A DNA stretch of 64,000 bases from Piezodorus guildinii (taxonomy: Eukaryota; Arthropoda; Insecta; Hemiptera; Pentatomidae): positions 18,500,635-18,564,634 of the forward strand of contig CM041294.1 of the NCBI GenBank assembly GCA_023052935.1, given 5' to 3'. Both the position numbers and the translations under genes were made by a program. Of this stretch, positions 1 through 11,599 are shown piece after piece. Numbering within the stretch: the first letter of the stretch is position 1; each line of letters begins with the position of its first letter. The notes under the pieces were generated by a model. It was given only the letters and a program-made list of their open reading frames with translations, was not told the DNA's origin and ran no database searches.

Positions 1-390
1 AATTCTGAGAACTATAAAAATTTGTCTGAGGTTATTCGGGTTATACTTTATAACTGTCATTTAATTGTATTTATCAGTTTGTTACCAACATTGTCTTAAA
101 AGTGTGAAAATTTTTCGCAATTTTTAAGTATTTATTTTACTCGGTAATTCGGTGTATATAGTGTCCCAAATAGTTATCAAGAACAAGGCTCCTGTTTGGA
201 CTTCGGCGGAGGAGGTGGCAGAGAGACCTTCGCGCTGTTTAACAGATAACCTTTTGATATTTTTTTTTTCTTTTAATTAGTTTCCTTATAAATATTATTT
301 TCTTTGCAAACATATTGTTCAGTTATTTTTTAGATTTCTTTATCGTTATTTTTGTAAACTGTGCATAATTCTGCACTGAACTAACTTACT

Positions 391-1665
391 ATGTCTGGCA
401 CAAGTGATGGGAGGGAGGTTATCCCGCCTGATAAGTTAAGTAGTTTGAATAATAATGAAACAATAAACTTAAGCACGGAAATAGAAATGATGCCTGCAGA
501 ACACAAAAATAATGCAAGCAACGAAGAGCAGGAAATTAGTAAAGCCTCGACAGATAGAACACAAAACTCTCTACCACGCTTATATGAGAAGAGAGACATG
601 GGCCCATATTTTGTTTTTGTTGAGAGTAAGTCGATGGAAGGGGTTGGAATTAGTCGAATACATCCAATGTCTGTTGGAAAACTATTGAATGATTCCTGTC
701 CAGTAATTTACAATAACATTCTGTCTATCACCAGGTCGGGTCGCAATAGAATAAAAGTTGAAACTCGCTTAGGTTCACACGCGAACGCACTAGTCAATTC
801 GGAAATTTTAAAGTCTAAACATTTTGTAGTGTATATTCCACAATTTATGCTGGAAAGAAAAGGAGTAATTAGAGGAATAGATACTAATTTATCCGAGGAA
901 GACATATTAACTAATATTAAAACTTTATATTCTTAATCTCTAAAAATTATCTCAGTCAGAAGGTTCAAAAGGAAAGTTTTAAACCGAGATACAAAAGAAT
1001 ATGAACTTAAACCGACGGGTACGGTTCTAATTAATTTTAGAGGACAGTTTCTCCCTAATTATGTAAGCATCCATCACGTGAGATGCGAGGTACAAAAGTA
1101 CATTCAATCAGTAGTACAATGTCAAGCATGCTTTCGTTATGGTCACGTGACCACTCAATGTAAAAGTACGACACCCAGGTGTTCGGATTGCGGTGAAAAA
1201 CATGCGAAAGAAGAGTGCCCTCCTGGTACATTATTGAAATGCATTCACTGCCATCAAAATCATTCTTCTCTAGCTAAAGATATATGTCCAGAATTTAAAA
1301 AACAAAAAAATATAAAAGAATTAATGGCCACCCAAAATCTAACCTATATGGAAGCAAAACATTTCCTAGAAGGCAAATCATACAGTTGGGCCGTATTAAG
1401 ACAGACACCTGAATCGTTCCCAGCATTAGATCAAACTAATAACAAACAATTATATAACAAAAATAACTTACCTTCTAATACAAATTTCCCAAAACCTAAA
1501 ACTACTGGAACACCTCAGGTTAAACCGGATAAAATAAATCAAATTTCAGAAGCTATTTATTCAATTGTAAGTTCAATTTTGTCAAACAAAAATTTAATAA
1601 TTTCTGAAGAAGAGATTAGGAACATAATAAAAGAGAGAGGAGATAGCTTGTTAATAAATCATTGA
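391..1665 (+). pseudogene. LINE ORF1, Gag-like zinc-knuckle RNA-binding protein, one in-frame stop
   Basis: ORF1 proteins of I/Jockey-type LINEs bind the element RNA and form the ribonucleoprotein particle. The frame opens with ATG at 391 and ends at 1665, about 424 codons, interrupted only by TAA at 934-936; the 141 bases between the two open blocks read through in the same frame. The first 180 residues contain the region before the RRM-like part (PYFVFVES, FVVYIPQF, RKGVIRGI). After the stop comes the LINFRGQFLP stretch usual before the knuckles. Three Cys/His knuckles follow between about 1117 and 1300: CQACFRYGHVTTQC, CSDCGEKHAKEEC and CIHCHQNH. The tail is Asn/Lys-rich. The stop lies between the two domains, so a complete protein cannot be made without read-through. 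ORF2 begins 85 bases downstream. Confidence 0.85.
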
Positions 1666-1750
1666 TTCAGATAAAAATATTTTATCTAAACTATTTTTAA
1701 TAATTTTTCAAAAAATTATTCATCAGTATCTAATTTAGCCCACCATTTTT

Positions 1751-4700
1751 ATGACTAAATCCTATAAATTATTACAATGGAACGCTAGATCAGCAATAGC
1801 AAATAAAAATAGTTTAGAATATTTTTTATTTACAGACAATATTGATATTGCCCTAATATCAGAAACTTGGTTCAAGCATAACACATATGTGAATTTCCCG
1901 GGATACAATATCATAAGGAAAGATAGAGATGATGCCTGGGGGGGAGTAGCCATTTTGATTAGGAATAAATACAACTTTACACAGGTTAGAAACTTTCATA
2001 AAATAGACGGTATGGATGTGATTGCCGCGAAAGTCGTACTCAATAAAAATTTTAAAATTAACATAGTTTCGTATTATAACCCTCCTAAAAATTTAGTAAT
2101 TAAATATCATTGGGAAAAATTTATTACGAGTTTTGACTTTCCATTAATTCTGGCAGGAGATGCCAATGCTCACCATTACCAGTGGGGCTGTAATTTTTGT
2201 GATAAAATGGGAAAAGAATTAGTTTCTGCAATAGAAAACTCCAGCTTAGTACTGTTGAATGATGGATCCGCTACATACGTAAATAATGTGAGTCAGACTA
2301 ATAATATTGCCTTGGATATCACTCTCTGCTCACCCAATATCGTAAACAATATACAATGGAAAGTTCACGATGATCCCTTAGGTTCTAATCATTTACCCAT
2401 CGTAATGGAGATTCACAATATGCAATTTAAAGATAGCAATATGAGTAAATCGACCAGAAAGTGGCAAATAAAGGCTGCTAATTGGGAGGAATACGAAACG
2501 TGTACCTCAGATAATTTCCACCTCCTATTCGATAACCCTACATATGAACAGTTCATACAATTTTTGAATAAAGCTGGCACGAAGTCAATACCAACTTACA
2601 AACAAATTTACAGGAGAAAATTTAGCAGAGGTTGGTGGGATAATGAATGTAGTCTTTCACTACAAAATAGAAAAAATGCCTACAAAACATATATAAAAAC
2701 CCCAAATTCTTCAACATTTTTGACATACAAAAAGGCGGATGCGGAATTCAAAAAACTCACAGAGATAAACAGAGAAATTCCTGGCGACTATTCTGTGGAA
2801 GTATCAATAAATCTACCCCGATTAAGGATATTTGGCATAAACTAGCTGTACTCAGCAATCGCAAAACAAGTAACCGCTTACCAGTCACAAAGGATGAATG
2901 GTGTGAAGAATTTATGGACACACTGGCGCCCCCATATGTCATTTTTAAAAATAGTTTAATCACTGACAGTAGAGAAGAAACGTCTGAAGAAAATTTTCAA
3001 CTAATGAAAGAGTTTACTCTAGAAGAGCTCAATAACTCTTTAAAGAAGAACCCTAATACAGCACCAGGACTTGACAATATACTTTACATCATGTTAACAG
3101 ACTTCCGAAGAAAATTAAAATGAGCTTATTAAAAATCTTAAATGATGTTTGGCAATCAAATGTAATACCTGACTCATGGAAGGAGTTCTGTGTTGTACCA
3201 ATATCGCGATAAGGATCCCAATAACGCTTCCTCATATAGACCGATTTCGTTAAGTTCGTGTGTACTAAAGACGTTTGAAAGAATGGTAAAGGAACGAATG
3301 GAGTGGTGGTTAGAATCACAAGATAAATTGCCTGATTACCAGTTCGGTTTCCGTAAAGGTAAATCAACGATGGATTGCCTTCTAGAATTACATACTGACA
3401 TACATACAGCTTTCACATCAGGGAAAAAAACAGTCGCTTTATTTTTAGACATAGCAAAGGCATACGACACTGTTCCGTTACACATACTCAATAATAAAAT
3501 GACAGACATGGGTTTCCCCATAAAATATATTGACAATATTATCAATCTGATCAGCGATAGAAAGATATCATTAAAAATATCAAATTCAATAATCATGAGT
3601 AGGGTGGCACAGATAGGTTTACCTCAAGGAGGTATTCTCAGTAGTTTATTATTTGCAATATTTTCTACTGATTTAAAAAAATACTTACCTGAGAAAGTTT
3701 CAATCTTACAATTTGCCGATGATATTTGCCTATATACCTCAAATCAAGATATTAATAAATGTGTCGAGTTACTGGACGAGACAGTAAGAGGGTTAAGGAG
3801 ATGGGAGTTAGAGACAGGAATGACGATTTCAGCTTCTAAATCAGTTATATGCCCGTTCACTAGAGAACGCACATTTCCACTTGATGAGCGAGTTGAATTA
3901 GCTGGAACTTTCTTCACAAGCGTTAATGTCGTGAGATTCTTAGGAGTTTATTTCAACCGAAAACTAAATTGGAATCAACACATTTATAAAATCATAAAAC
4001 GGTCGGAAAAAAAAATGAGCATATTAAAAATGATTAGCAATAACAGTAAATGGGGAGCAGATCCAAGCATTTCTTTGTTATTCTATAGGAGCACAATAAA
4101 ATCCATATTCGATTACGGAGTCACATTATACGGTGAGGCCCCTAATACACATTTGCGTAAGTTGGATATGATTCATAATAGGTGCATAAGAATTTGTTTA
4201 GGAGCTCTTAATTCCACCCCTATCGATGCCTTATTAAACGAAGCCAGCGAACCACCCCTAAAACTAGAAGACAGCTACTAACCGAAAGAATCTTTTTTAA
4301 AACATACGCTAACAATCAGAATTGCTACAGTAAAATAGTTAACCTATGCATTCTTATCTTAAGTAAAGCTTATTGGGAGAAAAAGAAATATACACCATTA
4401 GTTTTCAATAGTTTTATAAGATATCAAAATTCATTACGTGATATATATTCAAATAAAATGCTACCTCAATATCAATTAAAATACGAAATGCTATTACAAA
4501 AATTCAATATAGAAATAGAAGTCGATAACCCATTGCCTCATTCAATGATTGCCTCTACTACTAAAGCATTGCTTGCAGACAAATGGCCGCATCATATTCA
4601 TATATATACCGATGGCTCAAATATTAATAATAATTCAGGTAGTGCGATTCATATTCCTAAATACAACCATAATGCACAGTATAAATTACCTACTGGTTGT

Positions 4701-5444
4701 TCTTCTCATACTGCTGAAATGTATGCCATATTGGAAGCCGTCAGATACATTAATAAATCCGCGGATCGTAATTTTGTTATTTTGACGGATTGTAAGAGTG
4801 CATTATTGTCACTGACTAATAGTATTAACAAAAACATCAGTAGCTTACAAATGGAGATCATGAAAAACCACTATATAGCGGTCAAAAATAAAAAAGTTTT
4901 AGTATTTCGGTGGATTAAGGGTCACGCGGGAATCCCAGGCAACGAGGTAGTAGATGGACTGGCTAAATCTGCCACCACAGCTGGGCAACAAGTTGACTTT
5001 CGGATACCATTCAAAGATTTTTACAAAACCATTAAATTAAATACATTCGAAATTTGGCAACAGTTATATCAGGAAAACCCCACTGGACAATTTTACAAAA
5101 CCATATTTCCCAAAATTATTCCAAAACCTTGGTTCGCGGAAACAAATTTTAGCAAAAACGTGGTAAAAACATATATTAGATTAAGGACAAATCACGGGAT
5201 CTGCAATAATTACCTTCATAAAATAGGCGTATCAGAATCTCCGCAATGTGACAAATGCGGTGATAGGGAGACCCTAAAACACATATTATTGGTGTGCCCG
5301 GCATACAAAACTCAAAGAGAAAAGATGATTTTTGAAATAAATAATAATCAAAATATTAGTTATGAAAATTTATTAAAATTTACGAACAATAAAAAAATTT
5401 TCAGTATAAATAAATATTTACAATCAATTAACAAAAGAATTTGA
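1751..5444 (+). pseudogene. LINE ORF2 polyprotein: APE endonuclease, reverse transcriptase, RNase H, CCHC finger; several frameshifts
   Basis: ORF2 nicks target DNA, copies the element RNA at the nick and removes RNA from the hybrid. The endonuclease is read from 1751: LLQWNAR, LISETW, ILAGDANAHH and GSNHLPI. The last motif is normally SDH, so an expected Asp is Asn here. Frame shifts occur near 2780, 3098, 3203 and 4262, and following them recovers a continuous protein. The RT shows SSYRPISLSS, FLDIAKAYDTVP (motif A), GLPQGGILSS (motif B), FADD at 3712-3723 (motif C) and RFLGVYF. RNase H follows from about 4600 with YTDGS, AEMYAI, LTDCKSAL and WIKGHAGIPGNEVVDGLA, so the D-E-D-H-D residues are all present. 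A finger of form CDKCGDRETLKHILLVC ends the protein. Catalytic residues are largely kept, so decay is recent or consists mainly of small indels. Confidence 0.88.
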
Positions 5445-5702
5445 TAATTGTATTAGTTCAGTAATTGGTAATTGTAATTTGGTAGTTGTAATTTGGTGAT
5501 TGTAATAGTTTTCACTAATAAGACATAATATATAAAATGGCTGTATGGTGTATGCCAATGCCATCCATTCATGGGGAAAAAAAAAAAAAAAAAAAAAAAA
5601 TTGTATTTATGTTCCCATATTATTTTAATTTCATATTATTATTATATACCTAACGCATTATTAAGTCTATATATTACATTGGTTGTTATCTTGTTTCTTT
5701 TA

Positions 5703-5741
5703 GCCCTGATGAAGGCCCACATTGTAGGCCGAAACGTCGGC
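5703..5741 (+). ncRNA. Hammerhead-ribozyme-like motif, probably the 3' end of a Penelope-like element remnant
   Basis: CTGATGA at 5706-5712 is followed by an extra A, a GGCC/GGCC stem (5714-5717 with 5727-5730), then GAAAC (5731-5735) and GTC (5736-5738). Flanking GCC (5703-5705) pairs with GGC (5739-5741) as a short stem I. There is no loop for stem III, but ACGT is self-complementary and could pair between two molecules. Small hammerhead variants acting as dimers are known from Penelope-like retroelements. The extra A after the core is a departure from consensus, so activity is unproven. The same GAAACGTC signature occurs in the Penelope-like element at 60736-63815. Confidence 0.5.
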
Positions 5742-7536
5742 ACATAATTAAAATAGCACTTATTTTAAATGTGTGTTTCTAATTTATAACCGCATCCCCA
5801 ACCATCTTCTTCATCTAGCAATATTTTTGTTTATATCTTTAATTTACAATGAATAAAAGTAAATACTGGGATAGCTTTTGAAATGAACATTACCAATACC
5901 CATATAGAACTACGAGAGCTGAGAAAATCAATTGTTCTTTCTCTGTTGAAGCTGTTAATGTGTTGGTTCTACCGCACTGATGGGAATCGGGACAGGCGCC
6001 ATTCCCAACCGAGCTCTCCCTTTTATGCTGGGCTCTTATAAACCTTTGCAACGAGAGGCGGTAAAGTCTTTGTGGCCGGACCTTGAGAAACTTGCCATAG
6101 ACAGCTGTTGTAAAATGTTCTTCTAGACTCTTTCAGGACTTCATGATCTTTCCCTCCCTCTTGGTAACATCCTCCAGTACAAAGGCAGATGAAAAACTCC
6201 ATTCCCCACTATCACCTTTGAAGTTTACCGTAAAAGCGATTTGGGGCAATCCACTGAAACAATGCTGTCTTTTCTAGTAAAGGGAGCACTTCACAACGGG
6301 AAGACAAAGAAGCGAAATAAAGTTATTTCGATATCCTTTGTGAGGGAATGATCGCTCTCTTAAATGATTATTAGCAAGTTGATGGAGTTTATTTCACCAT
6401 GATAAAAAAAAGTATAAAACACATGTACAGGAAATGATGATGCCGCATAAATCATAAAATTGAAAAAATATTTCAATTTTTTAATTTTTTTTTTTTTAAT
6501 TTCTTATTTATATTTATAAATGAGAGTACTATTTCACTTACTTTTCTGGACATGGAAGTAATAAAAAATAACTATGGTTGTGAAACTGGAATTTTTACCT
6601 GATGTTACCTCACCATATAAAATTGCAATGAGTCTGGGGTAAGAAAAATTCTACATCATACCATTTATAACAATTTTTTTATTTTTTATTATTTTACGAA
6701 ATTAGTTTTCGAATAACATAAAAACTATACGGCTCTTAAAAAATTATCATTTTAAAAGATAATTAAGTTTCTAACCAAACTAAAGCGAATCTTAATTTTG
6801 ATCCGAAATGTATTGGCAAAGATATTTAAGAAGCATTAATAACAAATAATTTTGCACATATTGCGTTGCATATCCATGTTTCGTGAGCTATTGGGTTGTT
6901 TCACATGAAATGTCCGTTTTTATAGTTTCTGAAATGCATAAAGGATTTTGCAGGTCTCTTTTGTTTTCTTCCGAATGTTTAAATATTTAAAGTAAACAGT
7001 TACTAATCCTCTGCCTTTGTATTATAAAAATTAGCGTCCTAATCAATTTCCCACTTTTTAGTATACCTCCAAATATGAACATAGAAACACGCGATTTTCG
7101 AGTAATATTTTTGTACGAGTTTAAACTCAATGGTATATAATATAATCAATGGTGATTCTCTTTTTCTTTTTATACTTTTAACTCACCAAAAGTCCCGTTT
7201 TTATTCCTTTTCAAGAATTTTTGAAACTACTTTCTTCACTTTTTAGGTAATGAGTTGTGGTGACAAAAATATAATCTATACCCTTATATTACTCTCAATG
7301 TTCGTTTTGATTTAATATCTTAAAACTTAAAATGACCGCAAGACTAAAAGTATTAGCCAGAAACATATTTTAGCTAAAGTTTTTTTAATCAGAAAGGGAT
7401 AAAGAATAACTGGTAAAAAAAAAATCATGAAAATCCAAAATGTTGAGCGGCAAGGTCTGGACGATTTCGAATGTATTGACCCTAATCATGATCAATATAA
7501 TTTGTAATAATAATACGGTGTTCAAACATAAATATA

Positions 7537-7540
<4 letters not shown>
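5742..7540. other. No gene recognised; AT-rich DNA with a GC-richer block at about 5900-6350
   Basis: No coding frame, RNA gene or known repeat was recognised. The block at about 5900-6350 is clearly less AT-rich than its surroundings and includes pieces that look like old coding DNA, but no frame stays open and no motif was identified. The rest is AT-rich with homopolymer runs. Confidence 0.5.

Positions 7541-7606
<66 letters not shown>
7541..7606. repeat. (TA)n microsatellite
   Basis: An almost uninterrupted run of TA dinucleotides, about 65 bases. Confidence 0.95.
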
Positions 7607-7645
7607 AGAATGATTTAAAACAAAGCTATCACTATCTAAAATAAG

Positions 7646-7915
7646 CGGGATCACATGTAATATACAGCCGTCTTGCCAAAGGTCACGGATTCGAACCTGC
7701 AGGTGGTCCTAGGATTTTTTAAATGGGAGTAAAAAATACTCAGTTGTGCCGTCCTTCGAAGGGGACGTAAAAAGGTGATCCTGAGCCTGTGCGATGTAAG
7801 GTGCTCGTTAAAGATCTCTATCCTAATTAAACCTAGGTAGGCAAAATTTACCACTCACACTGTAGCATCGTCAGATTAGCCAATGTGAAGTGACGTTAAA
7901 TAAATAAACAAAAGA
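7646..7915 (+). mobile_element. tRNA-derived SINE (older copy)
   Basis: This belongs to the main SINE family of the window: a tRNA-like head with an internal RNA polymerase III B box (here GATTCGAACCTGC), then a conserved body (GGTCCTAGGATTTTTTA, CCGTCCTTCG.AGGGGACG, GAGCCTGTGCGATGT, CTCGTTAAAGATC, GTAGCATCGTC.GATTAGCC) and a tail AGTGACGTTAAATAAATAAACAAA. A 12-base target duplication, ATCTAAAATAAG, flanks it at 7634-7645 and 7916-7927. Many substitutions relative to the copies at 43951 and 46556 indicate an older insertion. Confidence 0.88.
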
Positions 7916-8462
7916 ATCTAAAATAAGTACTACTAAATAAATAAACAGTCGCCTTTTGGCCAATTAAGATATCATTTTGTAAATAAGTAGTGAATATTCT
8001 CAAATCCAAAATGTAATAATTTTATAAAGTTCATAATTTATCTTTATATTTCCTAAAAAATAAGTAAGGACAAATTTGATTAAATTGCCTGATTTATTTT
8101 TGTTGTAGTACAATAATGAAAACTATAAAAGCCCTCGTGTACTAGTAATTAAGCACATATTTCATGTTCTGGAACTGGTTTTAATTATATTCACATACCA
8201 TTGTGGGACCGAAGCTTTTCTAACGACACCCTTGTTTAGCCAACAACAGTAGGGTCTCAATTATTTATCATTAATATTCCACTTAAATTTCTTGTTTCCC
8301 GGTATGTTTATTAGTATTTAATCGTCATTTTATTACTTCAAATTATCAATTTTTAATTTTAATTGGTTTAGTTACATGGTAAGGGAAAGTAGAATATTAT
8401 TTATTATTATATATGGTGAGTGGTTTTAGCCTATATGAAGACTTATCCCTCCTCCTACGAAA

Positions 8463-8463
8463 A

Positions 8464-8495
<32 letters not shown>

Positions 8496-8546
8496 TCTCT
8501 CTCTCTCTATATATATACATATATATATATATTATATATATATATA
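8463..8546. repeat. (CT)n followed by (TA)n microsatellite
   Basis: About 45 bases of CT repeat with one interruption (8464-8508), then about 38 bases of TA repeat. Small open frames here are only products of the repeat. Confidence 0.95.
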
Positions 8547-8574
8547 CAAGAATTTAATTCATCGACCCTTTTAT

Positions 8575-9428
8575 ATTACAATTTTATTTGAAATAATTCG
8601 GGTTTTAGGTCATTAAACTATCACTCCTTCTTAATTTTCTTTATTTGGATGTTTTGATCCTTCATCTATGTTTATACATTGAATCCTTTTCAACACTGCA
8701 ATTAAACATAATTGGTTACATTTTGTTGAATATTGGTTACATTTTCCATAAACCATCTATCTATAGCCAGGTATTGTACAATATATTATAAAGACATCTT
8801 ACCAAAGAATTTCATTGATCACCGGCACACCAATCCGGCTAACTACAGAGCACTGGGATCTCCAAGAACTCCCCCCCTCCAGCCTTGGCGGTCGAAGCTC
8901 AACTTATTAATAAATAAATTTAATAAAATTATTCTAGTAAAAATAAAAGGTCAACAACGCTTAAAAATGTAAATTGGAAAATGTAACAACAAAATGTTTG
9001 TTTGTTTGTTTATTCGTTTAACGTCACTTTTATGGTGCTATGGCTAATCGGACGATGCTACAGTGGGAGTCCTAAATTTTGCCTATCCAGGTTTTATTAG
9101 GATAGGGATCTTTAACGAGTACCTGACATCGCACAGGCTCGGGGCCACCTTTTAACGTCCCCTCCGGAGGACGGCATAACCAAGGATTTTTTACTCCCAT
9201 TAAAAAATCCTATAGCCAGCCGCGGGTTTGAACACGCGACCTTTGACATAGAAAGCTGTTATGATTACCACTACGCTATGGGTGGCCCCACTACAAAATG
9301 TAACCAATTATGATTAATTGCAGTGTTGAAAAGGATCCTATGTAAAAAACATAGACGGAGGATCGAAACATCCAAATAAAGAAAATTAAGATATAGTTTA
9401 ATGATCTAAAACCCTAACCATTTCAAAT

Positions 9429-9437
<9 letters not shown>
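8575..9437. mobile_element. Foldback-type element with about 150-bp inverted arms, SINE in the spacer
   Basis: The left arm (about 8575-8730) and right arm (about 9290-9437) are imperfect inverted copies. Shared blocks include TTTTCAACACTGCAATTAA, ATAATTGGTTACATTTTGT, TCTTAATTTTCTTTATTTGG and ATTTTATTTGAAAT. TA arrays lie directly outside both arms. No open frame is present, so it would be non-autonomous. The spacer was later invaded by a minus-strand SINE. The transposon superfamily is not identified. Confidence 0.65.
8998..9292 (-). mobile_element. tRNA-derived SINE inside the foldback element
   Basis: Reverse-complement copy of the main SINE family. It starts with the TTTGTTTGTTTATT tail complement and ends in the tRNA-like head with the B-box complement GCGGGTTTGAACACGC. 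A 9-base duplication, ACAAAATGT, flanks it (8989-8997 and 9293-9301), so it inserted after the foldback element formed. Confidence 0.9.

Positions 9438-9482
<45 letters not shown>
9433..9482. repeat. (TA)n microsatellite
   Basis: About 50 bases of TA repeat abutting the right arm of the foldback element. Confidence 0.95.
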
Positions 9483-9489
<7 letters not shown>

Positions 9490-9808
9490 GTACATATATA
9501 TAGGAAATGTATTTATATAGAAAATGAAAGATTAAAGTCAACTATCGGTTTAAATAATTTATCCTAAAAAAAAAAAAAATTGTCATTTTCACTATTTCTT
9601 TTGTCACAAATCACAACATTGGAACTTATATATGCAACTGTATAAAAATATAACAGATTATTTCAATTTATTCATTATTGAAATAAAGAATAAAAAAAAT
9701 TTTATATATATATTTGCTATTCGAATAAGGATGAAATCGAATCATTCGTAATCTATTATTCCATAGTTTAGATAAATTTTGACTACACTGCTTAAGATAT
9801 AGTGTTTG

Positions 9809-11005
9809 GTGGCAACACTGTGCCACCTTTTACCTTCAAGTGAATCTTTCAGTACAAACCATTATAATTTTAAAAATTAATTTGTTAAATAATGATATGT
9901 TTTTATATATCAAAATATGCAAAACAAGATAGTTTATTAATTTAAACTTTAATATAAGGGAATTTTATTGAGAAAGAAATTTTATTAAGATGCATTTAAA
10001 AATTATTAGGAATTTACTAGTACAAAGTTAAAATAGCATTCCCAATCAACATAACAAAGAATAAATACGTCTGCTTTAAAGTAATATAATATATCCTTAT
10101 ATAATGTTGATGAAAAAAAAAATCATTACCATGATTCACTCTATGAGTTACATTTTAATGTAATTATTTAAAGAAATTCAATCAAAAATCAACTTTAAAA
10201 TTATGGATTTTTAGAGCGATATTATTATTTTAAATGGCAGAGTATAATTAAGAACACATTTGGAAGAATGTTTAAGAACAAAATAATTGAATTTTGCTGC
10301 TAACTGAAATAACCTACTCCTTAACAGTGAAACATTTATCTGAAGTAATAAATTGTATTTAAGATATTTTGTACTTAACAACCAAACCTCTGTTTATCTT
10401 GAAAAATTATTAATTACACTATTTATTTAAAAATTATTGTATGTTAAGTCCTTAGAAAGTTAATAAATTGACGTACATGAGTCAATGTCTTACATCAGTG
10501 AATTTTTCTTAACATGACTACATTACGGATATAAAAAAATCGAATCATTAAGCTATAAAATTGTGTCTGGGTAATAACGTAATTAAGTATGCTCTAGAAG
10601 GAAAAACTTTAAAACAGAATTCTAACAAATCAAATTTAAATAAATTAAGAATTTCCATGCATTATTCAACATTCATAACTCACAGCAAAGTATTCTAATA
10701 TGGCCGTCCAGCCTTCTCTCTTGATGTTCACATCTCTGCCTTGTTTTTTAAAACTAGCAGATTTCGAAACAAAAAATTATTACAATACCCGAACACTTAA
10801 GTAAATAAATGACCGTTGACATATTTATATCACTTTTAAAATATATAAACACAACTATAAAGACCGACACAACACAATCTTAAACATGACTGAAGTTGAC
10901 TGAACCAAATGACATATCTGTACTGTTGCTAGGTGGATTGGAGGCGCTAACTTGACTAAAGAATACTGGCTCCTAATTGGCCAGTGTTACCACCAGTGTT
11001 GCCAC
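9809..11005. other. AT-rich segment bounded by a 12-bp inverted repeat; possible non-autonomous element
   Basis: GTGGCAACACTG at 9809-9820 is exactly inverted at 10994-11005. The left end also forms its own imperfect palindrome (GGTGGCA..TGCCACC). No open frame lies inside. It contains a diverged copy (about 10655-10920) of a segment repeated near 29.7 and 31.3 kb. No target duplication was confirmed, and short inverted repeats can arise by chance, so this is tentative. 9485-9808 is plain AT-rich DNA. Confidence 0.35.
10655..10920. repeat. Diverged copy 1 of a three-copy repeat (AATATGGCC segment)
   Basis: Shares an ordered set of blocks (ATGCAT, TAATATGGCC, TTTTAAAAC, TTTCGAAAC, a Pol II-like AT-rich stretch) with 29712-29940 and 31295-31525. 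The other two copies resemble each other much more than this one. Function unknown. Confidence 0.5.
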
Positions 11006-11599
11006 TAACACTAACCCTATTAATTTAGTAGTACTTATTTTAATAATAATAATTATTATTATTTAACGTTACCTCACTCGCTACAGTGGGAGTTACCTAA
11101 CTTACCTAAATATAAAATATATCAATGTCAATAAAATATAATACTCTTAATATAATTTTAAATAGTTCTGTAAAGCTTTTTTCTTGGAAACAAGAGACAC
11201 CTGTGGTTTCTTCAACGTGTAAATAACTATTTCAGTTGAAATAATATTATATACTAATTATACTAATACTATACTCATAATTATTACAGAAAAATATAAA
11301 TATATGTATTAGTACTTAAAAGGTATACGTTTTTTTTTTTAGCATTAGCCATACTTAATTATTCTTTGAATAAATAACTGGGAATAAAAGTGTTATGAGA
11401 AAATACGTCTGAGCTGTACGGTAGTGCCCTCTAGAAATGATATGTGAATTCTCTAGAGAGGAGAGAGGGGAGGGGGAATTAAAAAAGGTTGCATTAATGC
11501 AAAAATATAAATTCTTGATTTTGTTAATTGAGTAGTAAAGTTTTTTAATAAAATCAGAATCCTAATATTAATATATTTTTTACAATTGAATGAAAAAAA
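11006..11599. other. No feature recognised
   Basis: AT-rich DNA with a purine block (GGAGAGAGGGGAGGGGG near 11459-11476). No frame, SINE or LINE similarity seen. Confidence 0.5.

Larger units (their letters stand above)
181..5600 (+). mobile_element. Nearly full-length I-group LINE (RNase H-bearing non-LTR retrotransposon)
   Basis: A single plus-strand element with a leader, a zinc-knuckle ORF1 (391-1665), an ORF2 with endonuclease, reverse transcriptase, RNase H and a C-terminal zinc finger (1751-5444), a short 3' UTR and a 24-base A tail at about 5577-5600. The 3' UTR starts with about three copies of a TTGGTAATTGTAA-like unit. RNase H together with a multi-knuckle ORF1 is typical of the I superfamily (I, R1, LOA types); the exact clade is not settled. 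The 5' boundary is uncertain: the GC-richer leader begins near 180 and no target-site duplication was found. One stop and about four frameshifts make this copy inactive, but it is otherwise almost complete. Confidence 0.85.
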
